A stretch of 64,000 nucleotides of DNA, taken from positions 42,389,034-42,453,033 of the forward strand of contig OX419762.1 of the NCBI GenBank assembly GCA_948567375.1. The letters run 5' to 3'. The notes below the pieces were generated by a model. That model saw only the letters and a program-made list of their open reading frames with translations. It did not search any database and was not told the DNA's origin. Shown here in pieces: positions 23,414 through 34,612 of the stretch. How positions within the stretch are numbered: the first letter of the stretch is position 1; the number at the start of each line of letters is the position of its first letter. Both the position numbers and the translations under genes were made by a program. This DNA comes from Lunularia cruciata. Lineage: Eukaryota; Streptophyta; Marchantiopsida; Lunulariales; Lunulariaceae.

Positions 23414-24520
23414 TTGAGTGTTGCAGGAACCATGGATCTGCAATTGCAAGAGTTGGTGCAAGGAATGCAAGGGATGTTGAATGAATTTCAAGAGATTAAG
23501 ATGACCATGGAGACATTACAAAGTCAAGTGCAGATCCTCAAGAACAAACAAGCCATGCAAGAAGAAGAGCCATCTCAAAACCCAGTACCTGCGACTGAAG
23601 TACTCGAAGAAGCACTTGTGCCTACGAACCCTATCAACGATGAAGCCACATTGCTACTCCGGATGAAGACGACCTGCAACATCGAGCCTTACAAGGGGTA
23701 GTGTTTGATGGGAGTAGTGGAAAATTGGATCTTGAGAATGAATCGATATTTCTGATTGTTCTCAACAGAGATCACAGAGCATGCTACATGTGTGTTTGCA
23801 TGTGGGTACTTGACCGATAAAGCCCTCACATGGTATGATGCTTGGGAACGATCCATGCTGGCAGAGAGAAGGGAGGTCACATGGACAGCAATGCAAGAAG
23901 GACTGCTGAAGAATTTCCAATCGGTGGATTCTGTGCAAATGGCTCGAACCCGACCATGGGGATTGAGACAAAAGAATAGCGTACAAGAGTATGTGGAGGC
24001 ACTTCTGGATCTACAAGTTGCAATTACCGACATGAGTCTAGCAGAGGCTCTCGACAATTTCAAACAAGGGTTGAAAGAGCGGATTCGCCAAGAAGTCATG
24101 GTGCAAAATCCTTGCACGGTATTTGAAGCCATTGCTTGTGCGCATAGAATAGCAGAAGCATTAGGTGGAGGTGAAGGAGTAGCTCCACCTCAACATTATT
24201 GGGCAGAAATGCCACACATGGGTGGACCTGTACTGATGGAATTGGGCACCCTTTGATTCCAAGATCGAGGAGCACGACCGCTTCAAGGGGAGCGGGGACG
24301 GGTAGAAGAACAAAGAGATAGAGTCCCACGAGGAGAAGGGACTCGAGGAGAACAACGCTGTTGTTACAATTGTGGCCGTATTGGGCACATATCTACCAAC
24401 TATTGCACTTGTTTCCCTAGAGGCCCTCGGCCTTCGTTCAGGCGATCTTTGAACAACATGGAGAGGCACATTGAAGAAGAGGAGGTGGAAATCACTTCAG
24501 AAAACAAAGATCACCAATAA
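23414..24520 (+). pseudogene. G2 gag
   Basis: One frame with in-frame stops at 23,699 (TAG), about 23,756 (TGA just upstream) and 24,254 (TGA). The N-terminal part is a likely coiled coil (LQLQELVQGMQGMLNEFQEI). The gag core has KALTWYDAWER and VQEYVEALLDLQVAI. An arginine-rich stretch leads to a zinc knuckle near 24,359-24,406 (CYNCGRIGHISTNYC), which has five rather than four residues before the last Cys. Confidence 0.82.
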
Positions 24521-24615
24521 ATGTACCTTGCGGCCTTACTGGCTCAATAAGGAAGCAGTGAAGCAAGGGAAGGAAGAAGAATAATGCACAAAGATCCCAA
24601 AAGGCAACCTCACAA

Positions 24616-24960
24616 TTGATTGTCGTGAATGGAATGCTAGAAGGTAATCAAGTGAGAGTATTAATAGATCCGGGAGCAATAGAGAATTTCTTGTCTTTCT
24701 CTGTTGCAATAAGATTGGGAATGGATCTAGAGAGAGATGGAAGTGAAGAAGTAGAGTTACCAAATGGGCAAACTGAGAGGATTGAATCATTACCTAGACG
24801 TGTAACCCTCTCTGTAGGAGAATATCAGGAAGCAATTGAGTGGCGAGTGATATAGTTAGCTCGTTATGATGCAATTTTAGGCATGCCATGGATGGAGAAA
24901 TACAACCCTATGGTGGATTGGAGGAAGAAAGTAGTGAGAACCCACCAATGGTCAATCATT
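24616..24960 (+). pseudogene. G2 aspartic protease
   Basis: Retropepsin-like: VLIDPGAIENFLS carries the active-site Asp, but DPG replaces the usual DSG or DTG. A TAG at 24,853 precedes the C-terminal hallmark AILGMPWMEKYNP. The DPG change and the stop suggest loss of activity. Confidence 0.78.
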
Positions 24961-25044
24961 GGGGTTAAAGAAAAATCACACAGGTAGAAACTGACTCTAT
25001 ATGTCGTAGGGACGGCAATTGTCTATAAGACCGATAGATGTTTT

Positions 25045-27938
25045 ATGGGTCTAATAAGAGAAGTCCAGAGTGCACAACTCGATGGAAAAATTCCTGAGAA
25101 ATTGAAGGATGTGGTACATGAGTTTCAAGATGTCTTTTCCAATGATCTACCCTCAAGATTACCACCAAAAAGGCAAGTAGATCACAAAATTGAGACACTT
25201 CCGAGGAAGACGCCTCCTTGTAAGGCCCCATATCGCCTATCACCTCATGAGTTGGAGGAGTGTAAGACTCAAATTGAGGAGATGATGCAGAAAAGGTTCA
25301 TCCAACCTAGCATGTCACCATATGGGGCCCCTATCTTGTTTGTGAAGAAGAAAGATGGTACAATGTGCATGTGCATTGACTATCGGGGTCTCAATCAGCA
25401 AACAATGAAGAACAAATACCCCTTACCTCGCATGGATGACTTGTTTGATCAACTCCATGGAGCAAGATACTTCACCAAACTGGACTTGCAGACCGGTTAC
25501 AATCAAATCCAAATTGTAGAGGACGATGTGTACAAAACTACCTTTCGAACCAAGTATGGCCACTTTGAGTACCTTGTGATACCTTTTGGCCTCACCAATG
25601 CACCTGCCACTTTCATGAGTCTAATGAATGACATATTTTGTCCATACTTGGATAAGTTTGTTATCATCTTCTTGGATGATATCTTAGTAGCACGATGACA
25701 GAACACAAGCAACATCTACGAAAGGTCCTCCAGATTCTAAGACTGAATCAGTTGTATGCCAAAATCTCAAAGTGTGAGTTTGGCAAGTCTGAAGTAGACT
25801 ACTTGGGACATAAAGTAAGTGCAGAGGGCATTCAAGTATTGACAGATAAAATAGAGGTCATTCAAAGATGGAGTGCCCCAAAAGATCAGACTCAACTTAA
25901 GAGCTTCTTGGGGTTGACGGGATTCTATCATAGATTTGTCAAGGACTTCTCCAAGGTTGCACAGCCTTTAACGGCACTACTTGGCAAGGGGAAGAAGTGG
26001 ACATGGGGAATTGCACAAGAATTGGCCTTTCAAGAATTGAAGGCCGCCTTGCTACATGCACCAATCTTGAAGTGGTATGACCCAAAACGTCCAATCAAGT
26101 TGGCTATAGATGCATCAGGCGTAGCAATAAGAGCAGTCCTACAACAAGAGTGGCATGACGGATGGCATCCAATTGCATATTTCTCTCGAAAGTTGTTACC
26201 GGTAGAGCGCAACTACCACACTACAGAACAAGAAGAGTTGGCCATCATTCTAGCAACCAAGCATTGGAAGCACTACTTGGGCGAGAAGGCATTTGTAGTA
26301 GAGACAGACCACAAGCCTCTAGTCTACCTCAAGACGCAGAAGGATCTATCTCATCGCCAAATTTGGTGGGCAGAGTGGCAACAATGCTTCAACATGACAA
26401 TCACCCATGTTGAAGGTAAGAAGCAACTTGCAGATGCATTCACTCGCATGCCAATGGCCAACAACTTGGTGGCAGAGGTTAAGATTAACCCTGAATTCTG
26501 GCAAGAGATTCTGGCTGCGACAAAAACTGATCCACAGATTGTAAAAGCACAATCATCCAAAGGTGTCACCAACACCCAAGGACTCACCTTTTGGGATGGC
26601 AGATTATGGATCCCAAATGTCCCAGAATTATGCACCACCATTCTAGCGGAATGTCATGATTCGCCCATTGTAGCTCATGTCGGAGTGGACAAGACCTTGG
26701 ATGCAATCAAGCGCCATTACTATTGGCCCAAGATGAGCAATGACGTGATGGACTATGTGCGTAGCTGCCTACTTTGTCAACAGAACAAAGCTTCTAATCA
26801 AGCACCTACAAGGCTCCTTCAACCTCTCCCCACTCCTACCCAACGTTGGGAACAAGTGAGTATGGATCTCGTCTGTGAATTACCCAAGACCACCTCAGGG
26901 TTTGACTCCATTGTGGTCTTTGTGGACCGGCTCACCAAAATGATTCATGTACGCCCTACCACCAAGGAGGTGACCGCTCCACAACTAGCTCAATTATACT
27001 TAGATGCAGTCTTTGTTCACCATGGCTTGTCTAGAGTACTCATCACCGATAGAGGCACCCAATTCACCTGTTTGTTTTGGCGAACACTCTTTGGTTTCTT
27101 CAAAACCAAGTTGGCCATGTCCACAGCTTACCACCCACAAACAGATGGCCAAATAGAGCAGGCTAATCGCACGATTGAAGACATGTGACGCGGCTTCACC
27201 TTAGAAGAGCGAGAAAGGTGCGACACCCTACTCCCATTGGTGGAATTTGCTTACAACAATTCAGTGAATGCATCCACCGAGGTCACTCCGTTCTTCCTCA
27301 TGTATGGTGAGCATCCCTTCACACCTTCTAGCTTGATGAAGATCCGTCCAGTGGCTACCAAGGTCGATGCAATCAACACATTTGTTTCTAGAATCCAACA
27401 AGGTGTGGAGAGCGCCAAGCACAAATTACAAATTGTGCAAAATTGACAGAAGCAGTATGCTGATGCACACCGTCGGCACATGGAGTTCAATGTTGGGGAT
27501 CAAGTGTGGCTATCGACAACCAAACTCACATTAGTTGGACCTCGTAAGCTCAGACCTCGTTTTATTGGGCCTTTCTTGATTCTTTGTCGCATCAGCGCTG
27601 TGGCCTATCACCTTGAGCTACCACCACACATGAAGATCCATCCAGTGTTCCATGTCTCCCTACTATGCAGATATGCTCCCCAATCAGGCCAGGGTCATTC
27701 CACACCGGCCATTCGACCTTGTCCGACACTCATTGATGGCATAGAGGAATATGAAGTGGAGCGGATTCTCCAAAAATGCATGTGTGGTACTCGCCACCCG
27801 CGGGTGGACTATCTAGTACAATGGAAAGGTTACCCCCTCTATGAAGCAACCTGGGAGCCCGCTGCCAATTTGGCACATGCACTGGTGTTGGTGCAAGCAT
27901 TTGAGCAACAATTGCACAACAAGGACATTGCATCTTAA
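25045..27938 (+). pseudogene. G2 RT, RNase H, integrase, chromodomain
   Basis: RT has [13 protein letters not shown] and the FLDD box (25,669-25,680). A frameshift follows directly, with the frame resuming at about 25,695. RNase H shows [19 protein letters not shown] and VETDHKPL. Integrase has the HHCC zinc site ([14 protein letters not shown]) and DDE residues in [14 protein letters not shown] and DGQIEQANR, followed by stops at 27,186 (TGA) and 27,443 (TGA). A C-terminal chromodomain (EEYEVERIL, VDYLVQWKGYP, EATWEPAANL) ends at 27,936. The chromodomain marks a chromovirus and in the family binds methylated histone H3. Confidence 0.92.
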
Positions 27939-27950
27939 AAGGAGGGAAGT
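27937..27950 (+). other. G2 polypurine tract
   Basis: AAAAGGAGGGAAG directly before the 3' LTR, the plus-strand DNA priming site of LTR retrotransposons. Confidence 0.88.
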
Positions 27951-27951
27951 C

Positions 27952-28704
27952 TGTAATACCAAGAGCTAGCTATATGATCTAGATGTGAAATTCGGTTTGG
28001 TAACATCTAGAATGATGTTATACATGATGGTCAAAATAGATAAGATAGAAGTATCACCAAAAGAGTACTTCTACTAATAGGGCAGAAACCGAAATAGACT
28101 TGAGAACCTTAGAACCAATAGCTAGATATATGATTTAAAGGTGAGAATTGGTTTGGTAACATCTGGAAGGATGTTACACATGATGGACTAAACAGATCAG
28201 AAAGAGGTATCACCAAAAGGGGACTTCTACTAATAGAGTAGGAATCGAAATATGCCTGAAATCTTTGAAGGCAATTTCGGAGGCCTAATCGGATGAATTA
28301 GGCATCAAAAATGTGCAGATTCCCCCCCCCCCCTCCCCCCCTCTTCCATTGGAGAAAAGGCTGGCCTTCCCTCCCACCTGCTTTGTCTCGTTGAGAGCTT
28401 TCCAATGGTACCTTACGTGATTCTGAGATTCCTACAGGAAGATTCCCTAAAAGATTCCCTCCAATCAAAGCTTGTTTGACCAACCAGATAGGACCTAGAC
28501 CAGACATGTCACCCATCCAAGTAAGTAATCCAAGGGTGGAGCTTGCTGACAAATCACCTATCTGTGTCCCTAATCCTATGGTGGAGCTTGCTTGGAGGAG
28601 ATCCTCTTCATCTATATAATAAAGAGAAGGTGCTCCCTTGGGGCATCGATTGTTTGAGTGTGCAATCTGTGTTTTCTCTCTTCTCTTGTCCTCAGAGTAT
28701 TACA
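27952..28704 (+). repeat. G2 3' LTR
   Basis: About 753 bp, TG...CA ended. Next to the poly-C tract (about 28,321-28,345) it carries extra sequence, beginning TCTTCCATTGGAG, that the 5' LTR lacks. Otherwise it is nearly identical to it. Confidence 0.92.
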
Positions 28705-30225
28705 ATCTTCCCCTCATCACGGTGGCAATTACAATGGTGTCCATTGACCCTATGGTCCATAATGAGTTTCAATCAGCTCTACAACAAGATCCCTTCTTCC
28801 AAATGGTACACGGTCATCTAACAGCACACGACAAGGAGTACAACACCTTCTCCTTCAAAGAAGGCCTCTTATTCCATGCAGACCATATTTATGTTCTAGC
28901 CAAAGGTGATCTTCGACTTGTGCGCCTTCAAGAAGCCCATGATTTACCAGTAGCTGGTCACATGGGAGTGGACAAGACCTTGGGCACCCTCCAACACCAA
29001 TGGTGGTGGCCCAACATGACACGAGATGTTCGAGACTTTGTTTGATCATGCGAGAGTTGCCAACGGAACAAGGCCAGCAACCAGAAGCCGAGTGGAATCC
29101 TTCAACCACTCGCCATTCCATCCGCTCGTTGGGAGCATGTGAGCTTGGATCTCATCACATCCTTGCCAAAGACAAAACAAGGACACACCGCAATCGTGGT
29201 GTTTGTGGATAAGCTTAATAAGCAAATCCACTTGGCACCAACCTGTGATACCGTGGATGTTCCAACCTTAGCGCAAATCTACTCCGACAATGTCTTCAAG
29301 CATCATGGGATACCACGTGTACTCATCTCCAACCGTGATCCTCGATTTACCGGGAAGTTTTGACAAGCACTCTTCCAGATACTTGGCACCAAGCTTGCTT
29401 TGTTCACGGCCTATCATCCTCAAACTGATGGACAAACCAAATGCGCAAATCGTACATTGGAGGATATGTTGCGGGCCTTTGTCAATATCCACCATACCAA
29501 CTGGGATGAATATCTTACAATTGCAAAATTTGCCTACAACAATTCCAAATAGGCAAGCACTGGATTTTCTCCCTTCTTTCTCAATTTTGGCCAACATCCG
29601 CTTGTTCCAGATTCTCTCTTTGCTCCCCCTCCCTCTTAGGTTCCTCAAACTTCCACATTCTTGACCACTATATCCCAATCTCTCCAACAAGCCAAGTCTC
29701 ACCTCCTTGTTGCTCAGAATCGCCAAAAACAATATGCGGACCACCATCATCGTGATCTCACCTTTGAAGTTGGTGATAAAGTCATGCTATCCTCTAGTAA
29801 CCTCCCTCTCCCACTTGATACCCAAGTTCGTAAACTTGCCCCAAATTGGATAGGACCTTTTGATATCACGCACATTGTCTCTCCTGTTGCTTATCGACTT
29901 GCCTTGCCTTGTCACATGCGTGTCCATCCTGTCTTTCATGTTTTCCAAGTTGAAACCCTTTGTTCCTAACCCCTCTTCCTTTTCCTCTTGAGTCCAACCT
30001 CCCCTTCTTCCTGTCCCTATCAATGATCATGAGGAGTACAGAGTTGATCATATCCTTGCGCATCGCCATATTCAACGAGGCCGTCGTCAACATACGGAGT
30101 ACAAGGTCCTTTGGAAAGTGTATCCCCTTCATGATGCCACATGGGAACCTCTTTCTCACCTCCAAAATGCACAGACGGCCATCAAGGAATTTGAAGCTTC
30201 ACTGGCGATGAGGACGTCACCAACT
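28705..30225 (+). pseudogene. G1 integrase and chromodomain (3' half of pol)
   Basis: Continues the G1 frame after G2. Zinc-binding HHCC runs AHDLPVAGHMG then SCESCQ, with a TGA at 29,042. The core has VSLDLI, but the second catalytic Asp is Asn (ISNRDPRF) and the Glu position reads Lys (DGQTKCANR), so the DDE triad is broken. Further stops lie near 29,361 (TGA) and 29,550 (TAG). A chromodomain follows at about 30,024-30,205 (EEYRVDHILAHR, YKVLWKVYP, DATWEPLSHL). Confidence 0.88.
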
Positions 30226-30240
30226 AGCGGCGGGGGAATA

Positions 30241-30662
30241 TGTAACAATATAGAGTTTAGCGACAAAGTTAGTCGGGCTTACGAAGTAGATAATAAGACA
30301 AAATAGCCTAGAATATTCTAGAAGCATCTAAGAAGCTTCTTGGGAAGCTTCACAACTAGTTAACTTGTGCCCTAAGCAGGTAGCTTCTAGAAGGAAGCTT
30401 CTAGAAGCTTCTAACTAGCTTAGCTTGCATGCCAAGTAGGCGGCTTCTAAAAGGAAGCTTCTTGAGAAGCTCCTGGTTAACTTGACTTGCACTCCAAGAA
30501 AGCGGTTCAAGGAAGCTTCTTGAGAAGCTTCAAGGGTCTTGTATGTTATCTATAAATACCAAAGCCGAAGCTCATGCTAGGCATTTGGAGTTTTCCCTCA
30601 TTCAAGTGTCCCAATATGAGTTTCCATTCTCCTATTTCTCTCCTTGGTTTCGGTCTTTTACA
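30241..30662 (+). repeat. G1 3' LTR
   Basis: 422 bp, preceded by GGCGGGGGAATA. It repeats the HSE-like core at 30,393-30,412 and a TATAAATA at 30,551-30,558. CCTAT follows at 30,663. Confidence 0.93.
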
Positions 30663-30667
30663 CCTAT

Positions 30668-30885
30668 CAATGATCATGAGGAATATAAAGTTGATTGTAT
30701 CCTTGCACGTCACTATATTCAACGTGACCATCAACAATATATATAGTATACAGTCCTTTGGAAAGGGTATTCCCTTCATGATGCCCCTTGGGAGCTTCAT
30801 TCTTATCCTTAAAATGCACAAATGGCCATCCAGAAGTTTGAAGCTTCCATGGTGATGAGGATATCCAACAAGTAGGAGGGGAATA
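30668..30885 (+). pseudogene. G0 chromodomain end (continuation beyond G1)
   Basis: Aligns with the G1 chromodomain (30,021-30,225) from CAATGATCATGAGGA onward. It is broken by stops and followed by a purine tract (AGGAGGGGAA) before the G0 3' LTR. Confidence 0.75.
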
Positions 30886-31380
30886 TAAGACAATATGGAG
30901 TTTACAAACAAGTTAGTCAAGACTAATAAAGTAGCAAATAGGCTAATTTAGCCAAGAATCATAAGAATATTTTAGAAATATCTAAAAAGCTACTTGGTAC
31001 CTTCCAATATCAAGTAATTTGCATACCGAATGGTAAATTCTAAGAGGAAGTTTCTTCGGAAGCTTCCCAACTAGCATAGCTTGCATGCCAAGTAAGTGGC
31101 TTCTAGAATGAGACTTCTATGGAAGCTTCATGACTAGCTTAACTTGCATGCCAAGTAAGCGGCTTCTAAAAGGAAACTTCTCAAGAAACTTCCTTGTTAG
31201 TTTGGCTTGCATCCTAAGAAAGTTGAGTTTTAGGAAGCTTCTTAAGAGCCTTGTATATTCCATATAAATACTAAAGCCCAAGCTCATGCCAGGCATTCAA
31301 AGTTTCCCTTATCCAAGAGTCTGAGTGTGATCTTTCACTCCAATCTTCCATTCTCTTATTTCTCTCCTTGGTCTTTTACA
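30886..31380 (+). repeat. G0 3' LTR
   Basis: Begins TAAGACAATATGG, corresponding to TGTAACAATATGG in G1, and ends TCTTTTACA at 31,380. It is followed by the ATATC duplication. About 495 bp, clearly diverged from its 5' partner. Confidence 0.82.
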
Positions 31381-31567
31381 ATATCAATGTGCCATAGCAT
31401 CCATGAAGTGCAAAACCAACTACCAAAAGTTTTGAAAGACCAATACAAATTGAAATAGGAGTTGTTATGATTGTGGAAGATTTTTTCATATACTAGTAAG
31501 ATGTAATATTTTTCTACAAAATAACCAAATGTATGGCTACTTAACATTGTGAAACTCTTACAAAGAA

Positions 31568-31922
31568 AATGCTATAAAATCACAAAAACAAGTTACTTAT
31601 AGTTATTGTTTCTCCAATCCTATCTTCTACAGGTAATATGAAGATATGGAAGATAAACATGAGGATTGGAGAAAAAATAATCATAAGTAACTTGGTCTTG
31701 TAATTTTATTGGTGCCATAGCATTTCCTATTTTCAATTTTCTGTTGGTCTTTAAAATAATATAAAATGCTATAAAATCAAAAGACCAAGTTACTTATGAT
31801 TATTTTCTGTCCAATCCTTATGTTAATCTTTCACATCTAGTTTGAGGAGAAAGATATGGAAGCTGAACATGAGGATTGGACAAAAAATAATCATAAGTAA
31901 TTTTGTCTTGTGATTTAATTGG
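31568..31922. repeat. Fold-back repeat: four arms in alternating orientation
   Basis: About 50-55 bp arms lie at roughly 31,568-31,622 (forward), 31,662-31,724 (reverse), 31,765-31,818 (forward) and 31,871-31,922 (reverse). Each shares the core AAGTTACTTAT or its complement ATAAGTAACTT with flanking AT-rich arms. Successive arms could pair as long stems. It resembles a fold-back or MITE-type element. No flanking duplication was established. Confidence 0.75.
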
Positions 31923-32954
31923 TTTAACCATAAAGAAAAAAAGGAAACAGAGAAAGAAGAAGATGGTCTTGTAAGGTTCTTGGTTCCACCATAAAACACA
32001 AACAAGGAAGAAAGAAGAAGATGGGAAGAAGCCAATAGATTGAGGAGAAAGGAATCACCAATAGTTACTAGTTGTTATAGATAAAATTTTAGAAGGAATG
32101 AAGATTAGAGTCCTAATTGATCCAAGAGCAGTTGAAAATTTCTACTAAGTTGGCAAAATTAACACTTTAAAAGGATAACAATAAGATATAATAGACCAAA
32201 TTTTAGAAACAATTAAGGGAAAAGAAGAAAACAGAAACACAAAGAATTGAATGGATTGAATTCCACATGCTAAGATAGGCTATGGTCTTATTATTTTTAC
32301 TTAAAGTGTGCAAAACTTGCTTACTAATAAAATTAGCCATTAAGCTTGTAACCAATATGGAAATTTTCTTTTTAGATCTGTACTAGTGTGAATTTTTTTT
32401 AAAATTTGCATGCATTTAAAAATTGTTTTTAACATTCTTTGTATGTTTTTCATAGACAAGTTTTAAATGATAAGTCTATAAATGTTGATGTAAAATAGAT
32501 CAAATTGTTGTTGGTGTTTATTCAATTCTATTCTATGTTGTTGTTATTCATCTATATTTGGGGTTGTCATATTGAAAAAGGGGATCATTTGAAGAGATAG
32601 AGTTCAAAGCAAAACACAAGAAGTGCATGCATTACACTACAAACAGTTTAGTCACATCTAATAATATGAAAATGCATGTTTCAAATTGCACAAAGATACC
32701 ATGCAATTATTGAAAGCTTTGGACTAATTTAACTTATCATGGAGGCCAATTAGGGTCCAAACTCTAGTTCTGAATACAATGTGCCTGGCAGTTTCTTGTC
32801 ATTAAGTTCATCATCATGCAAGCAAGAGCAAATTGATAAGATAAACTTGAAGGTCTACCTTGGCTATAATTTGGAGGAAAAAAGTGTTGAATCATACCTT
32901 CAGTGATGTTATACACAAGATAGTGGCCCATTACAATTTTTTTGATCATCCATC
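31923..32954. other. No gene seen
   Basis: AT-rich sequence. One short stretch (near 32,100-32,140, reading RVLIDPRAVENFY with a drifted DPRA) recalls a decayed gypsy protease of the G1/G2 type, but no neighbouring pol sequence supports an element. Confidence 0.4.
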
Positions 32955-34612
32955 ATGACAAACATTTTCAAGTTGCTTTGTCCATCATATACAATGCCTT
33001 CAGCCTTAATAAGCATAGATATACTTCCAAAATGTTATAGTGAAGTGAAGATGAAAATATGCAAGGTGTTGCTTGCTTCCGCAACAACACTTATTGGCAT
33101 TGAAAGTATCACCAATGTGTTGTCAAGAATTATGTCTTACAACATCACTCATGGCCCACAACCAATGTCTTTGGACTATCTTTAAGCTAACCTAAGAAAA
33201 GAGTTCAAGTTGGATATCAAGGTTGTTGATTGTATCAACCAGTTGCATCATTTTGTAGGCAAGAATGTTGACAACCTTTATTTCCAACTTGTGTAATGTG
33301 ATAAGAGCTATTAGCAAAACTTATTGAAAATGGCCATGTCAACTAAATCTATTTGTATGTAGCACATCCAATCAACAATTTCTATGAGTACATGATTAAA
33401 CTCAATATATTCAAACCACTCTTGAAGATGTGAGTTTGTGTCTCTAAGAGTATAAAAAATCTAGATCTTTTGTACAAGATTTATGCCACCCTTAGCAAGG
33501 AGATGCTAGGCAAAGTGCTAGCCATGATATTATACTCTACATCATGTTGGTCTAGTGTGAACTACATGTTGTACCATCTTCTCCTTGCCAAGAGACCAAT
33601 CACCTTGCTGCTAGTGATAATTGAGAATGAGGGACAAAAAAAAGAAAATGATGAAAGTTGTGATTTACCATTGGAATTTATCAATATTGTACCAGATTCT
33701 TAATTTTGGTGTGGTATTGCACTCTCTTTCAATGTCTTTGATCCTATTTGTAATTGCTTTGATGTCTTGGAGAGTGACTCATTGAAAATGGGCACCACCT
33801 ATGGTTGCTTCAACTCTGTCTATGTTCACATATTTTAGGTTCTAGAATGTCATATCTGCACCATGTCTTTGCAAAAACTACTATGTTGTTGTTGGAATTG
33901 TGTATATTTTCTTTTCTTTTTTCTTGCATTTTGTGATCCATTTTACCACAATATCTGATTGAATGTATCTAAAGCATATTGAGTTGAAGCTACTGAACTT
34001 GGTAATAGGGGATATCAAGACTCAATGTCTAGAGGCAATCTGTCTCCTTATAGTTTGCTACAAAGGGACTATGACTTATAATGTTTTGTGCAATGAACTC
34101 TTGAGGGAATTCATGAAATTGTGCATCAATGATGGCACGTTTGTCAATGCACTTTCTTGTCTTGTTGAAGATCAGTCCTATATGATTTGTACCTAAGTTA
34201 AAGATCAATACACAATTCTAGCAGCATGCCTCATCAAGGTGTATAGTGGACCAAGATCATCTACATGAATTAAATGACAACATAGGGTGAACAAGTGGGT
34301 GCATACTTCTTTTTGCAATCATACTTGGGTGGAAAGCTTGCTGCTATGACTCACAATACTGCAACTTCAAATAAAAACTCTTCCTTACGTGTGCCAACCC
34401 TACAAGCAAATTATTGCAGATATATTCAGCTATCAATCAAAGATAATCTCTTTCAACAAGAAGATGATTTAATCCATCTTGTTTTTAGTGGAACACATGA
34501 GGCAGACCCAATCAAGCTATTGTTGAATAATCTTCAGTTAATAGAGCAAGAAGAGTTGATGCATTATTTGCCAATTGATGGCATGCCAATTGATGGCATG
34601 CCAATGATATAG
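32955..34612 (+). pseudogene. Possible hAT/DUF659-type transposase remnant
   Basis: Short open patches at 32,955-33,185, 33,470-33,703, 33,963-34,196 and 34,295-34,612. The first (FKLLCPSYTMPSALISIDIL, then EVKMKICKVLLAS) resembles the DUF659 region of plant hAT-like transposases. CWSSVNYMLYHLLLAKRPI in the second resembles the TRW.S.Y.ML..LL region that follows it. The zinc finger and dimerisation domain are not seen and no terminal inverted repeats were identified. A short duplication (CCAATTGATGGCATG twice, about 34,569-34,598) lies at its end. This is a tentative call. Confidence 0.35.

Larger units (their letters stand above)
22134..28704 (+). mobile_element. G2: innermost Ty3/gypsy chromovirus, inserted in G1 pol
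   Basis: LTRs at 22,134-22,828 and 27,952-28,704 both start TGTAATACCAAGAG. The 5-bp duplication is ATCTT (22,129-22,133 and 28,705-28,709). The primer site and purine tract are in place. Internal order is two short pre-gag frames, gag, protease, RT, RNase H, integrase, chromodomain. In the first ~160 bases of the LTRs I count only 3 differences, so this is the youngest member of the nest. Several point stops and one frameshift by the RT catalytic box still make it inactive. Confidence 0.94.
18429..30662 (+). mobile_element. G1: middle Ty3/gypsy chromovirus, inserted in G0
   Basis: Two 422-bp LTRs (18,429-18,850 and 30,241-30,662) both begin TGTAACAATAT and end TTTTACA. The 5-bp duplication CCTAT lies at 18,424-18,428 and 30,663-30,667. 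A perfect initiator-Met primer site follows the 5' LTR and a purine-rich GGCGGGGGAATA precedes the 3' LTR. Internal order is a short pre-gag frame, gag, protease, RT, RNase H, integrase, chromodomain. The pol region is split after RNase H by insertion of G2. Coding parts carry stops and catalytic losses, so the copy is inactive. Confidence 0.93.
16619..31385 (+). mobile_element. G0: outer Ty3/gypsy chromovirus of a three-level nest
   Basis: Element body 16,624-31,380, flanked by the 5-bp target duplication ATATC (16,619-16,623 and 31,381-31,385). It holds LTRs at both ends, a decayed gag, and an internal deletion joining gag directly to the integrase C-terminus/chromodomain end. Inside that last part a younger relative, G1, has inserted. 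The LTRs have diverged strongly and the terminal TG has mutated to TA, so this is the oldest of the three. It is dead. Confidence 0.88.

Noticed and set aside
26030-26641. Minus-strand open frames within G2 RNase H
   Set aside because: Antisense shadows of a clear RNase H-integrase coding region.
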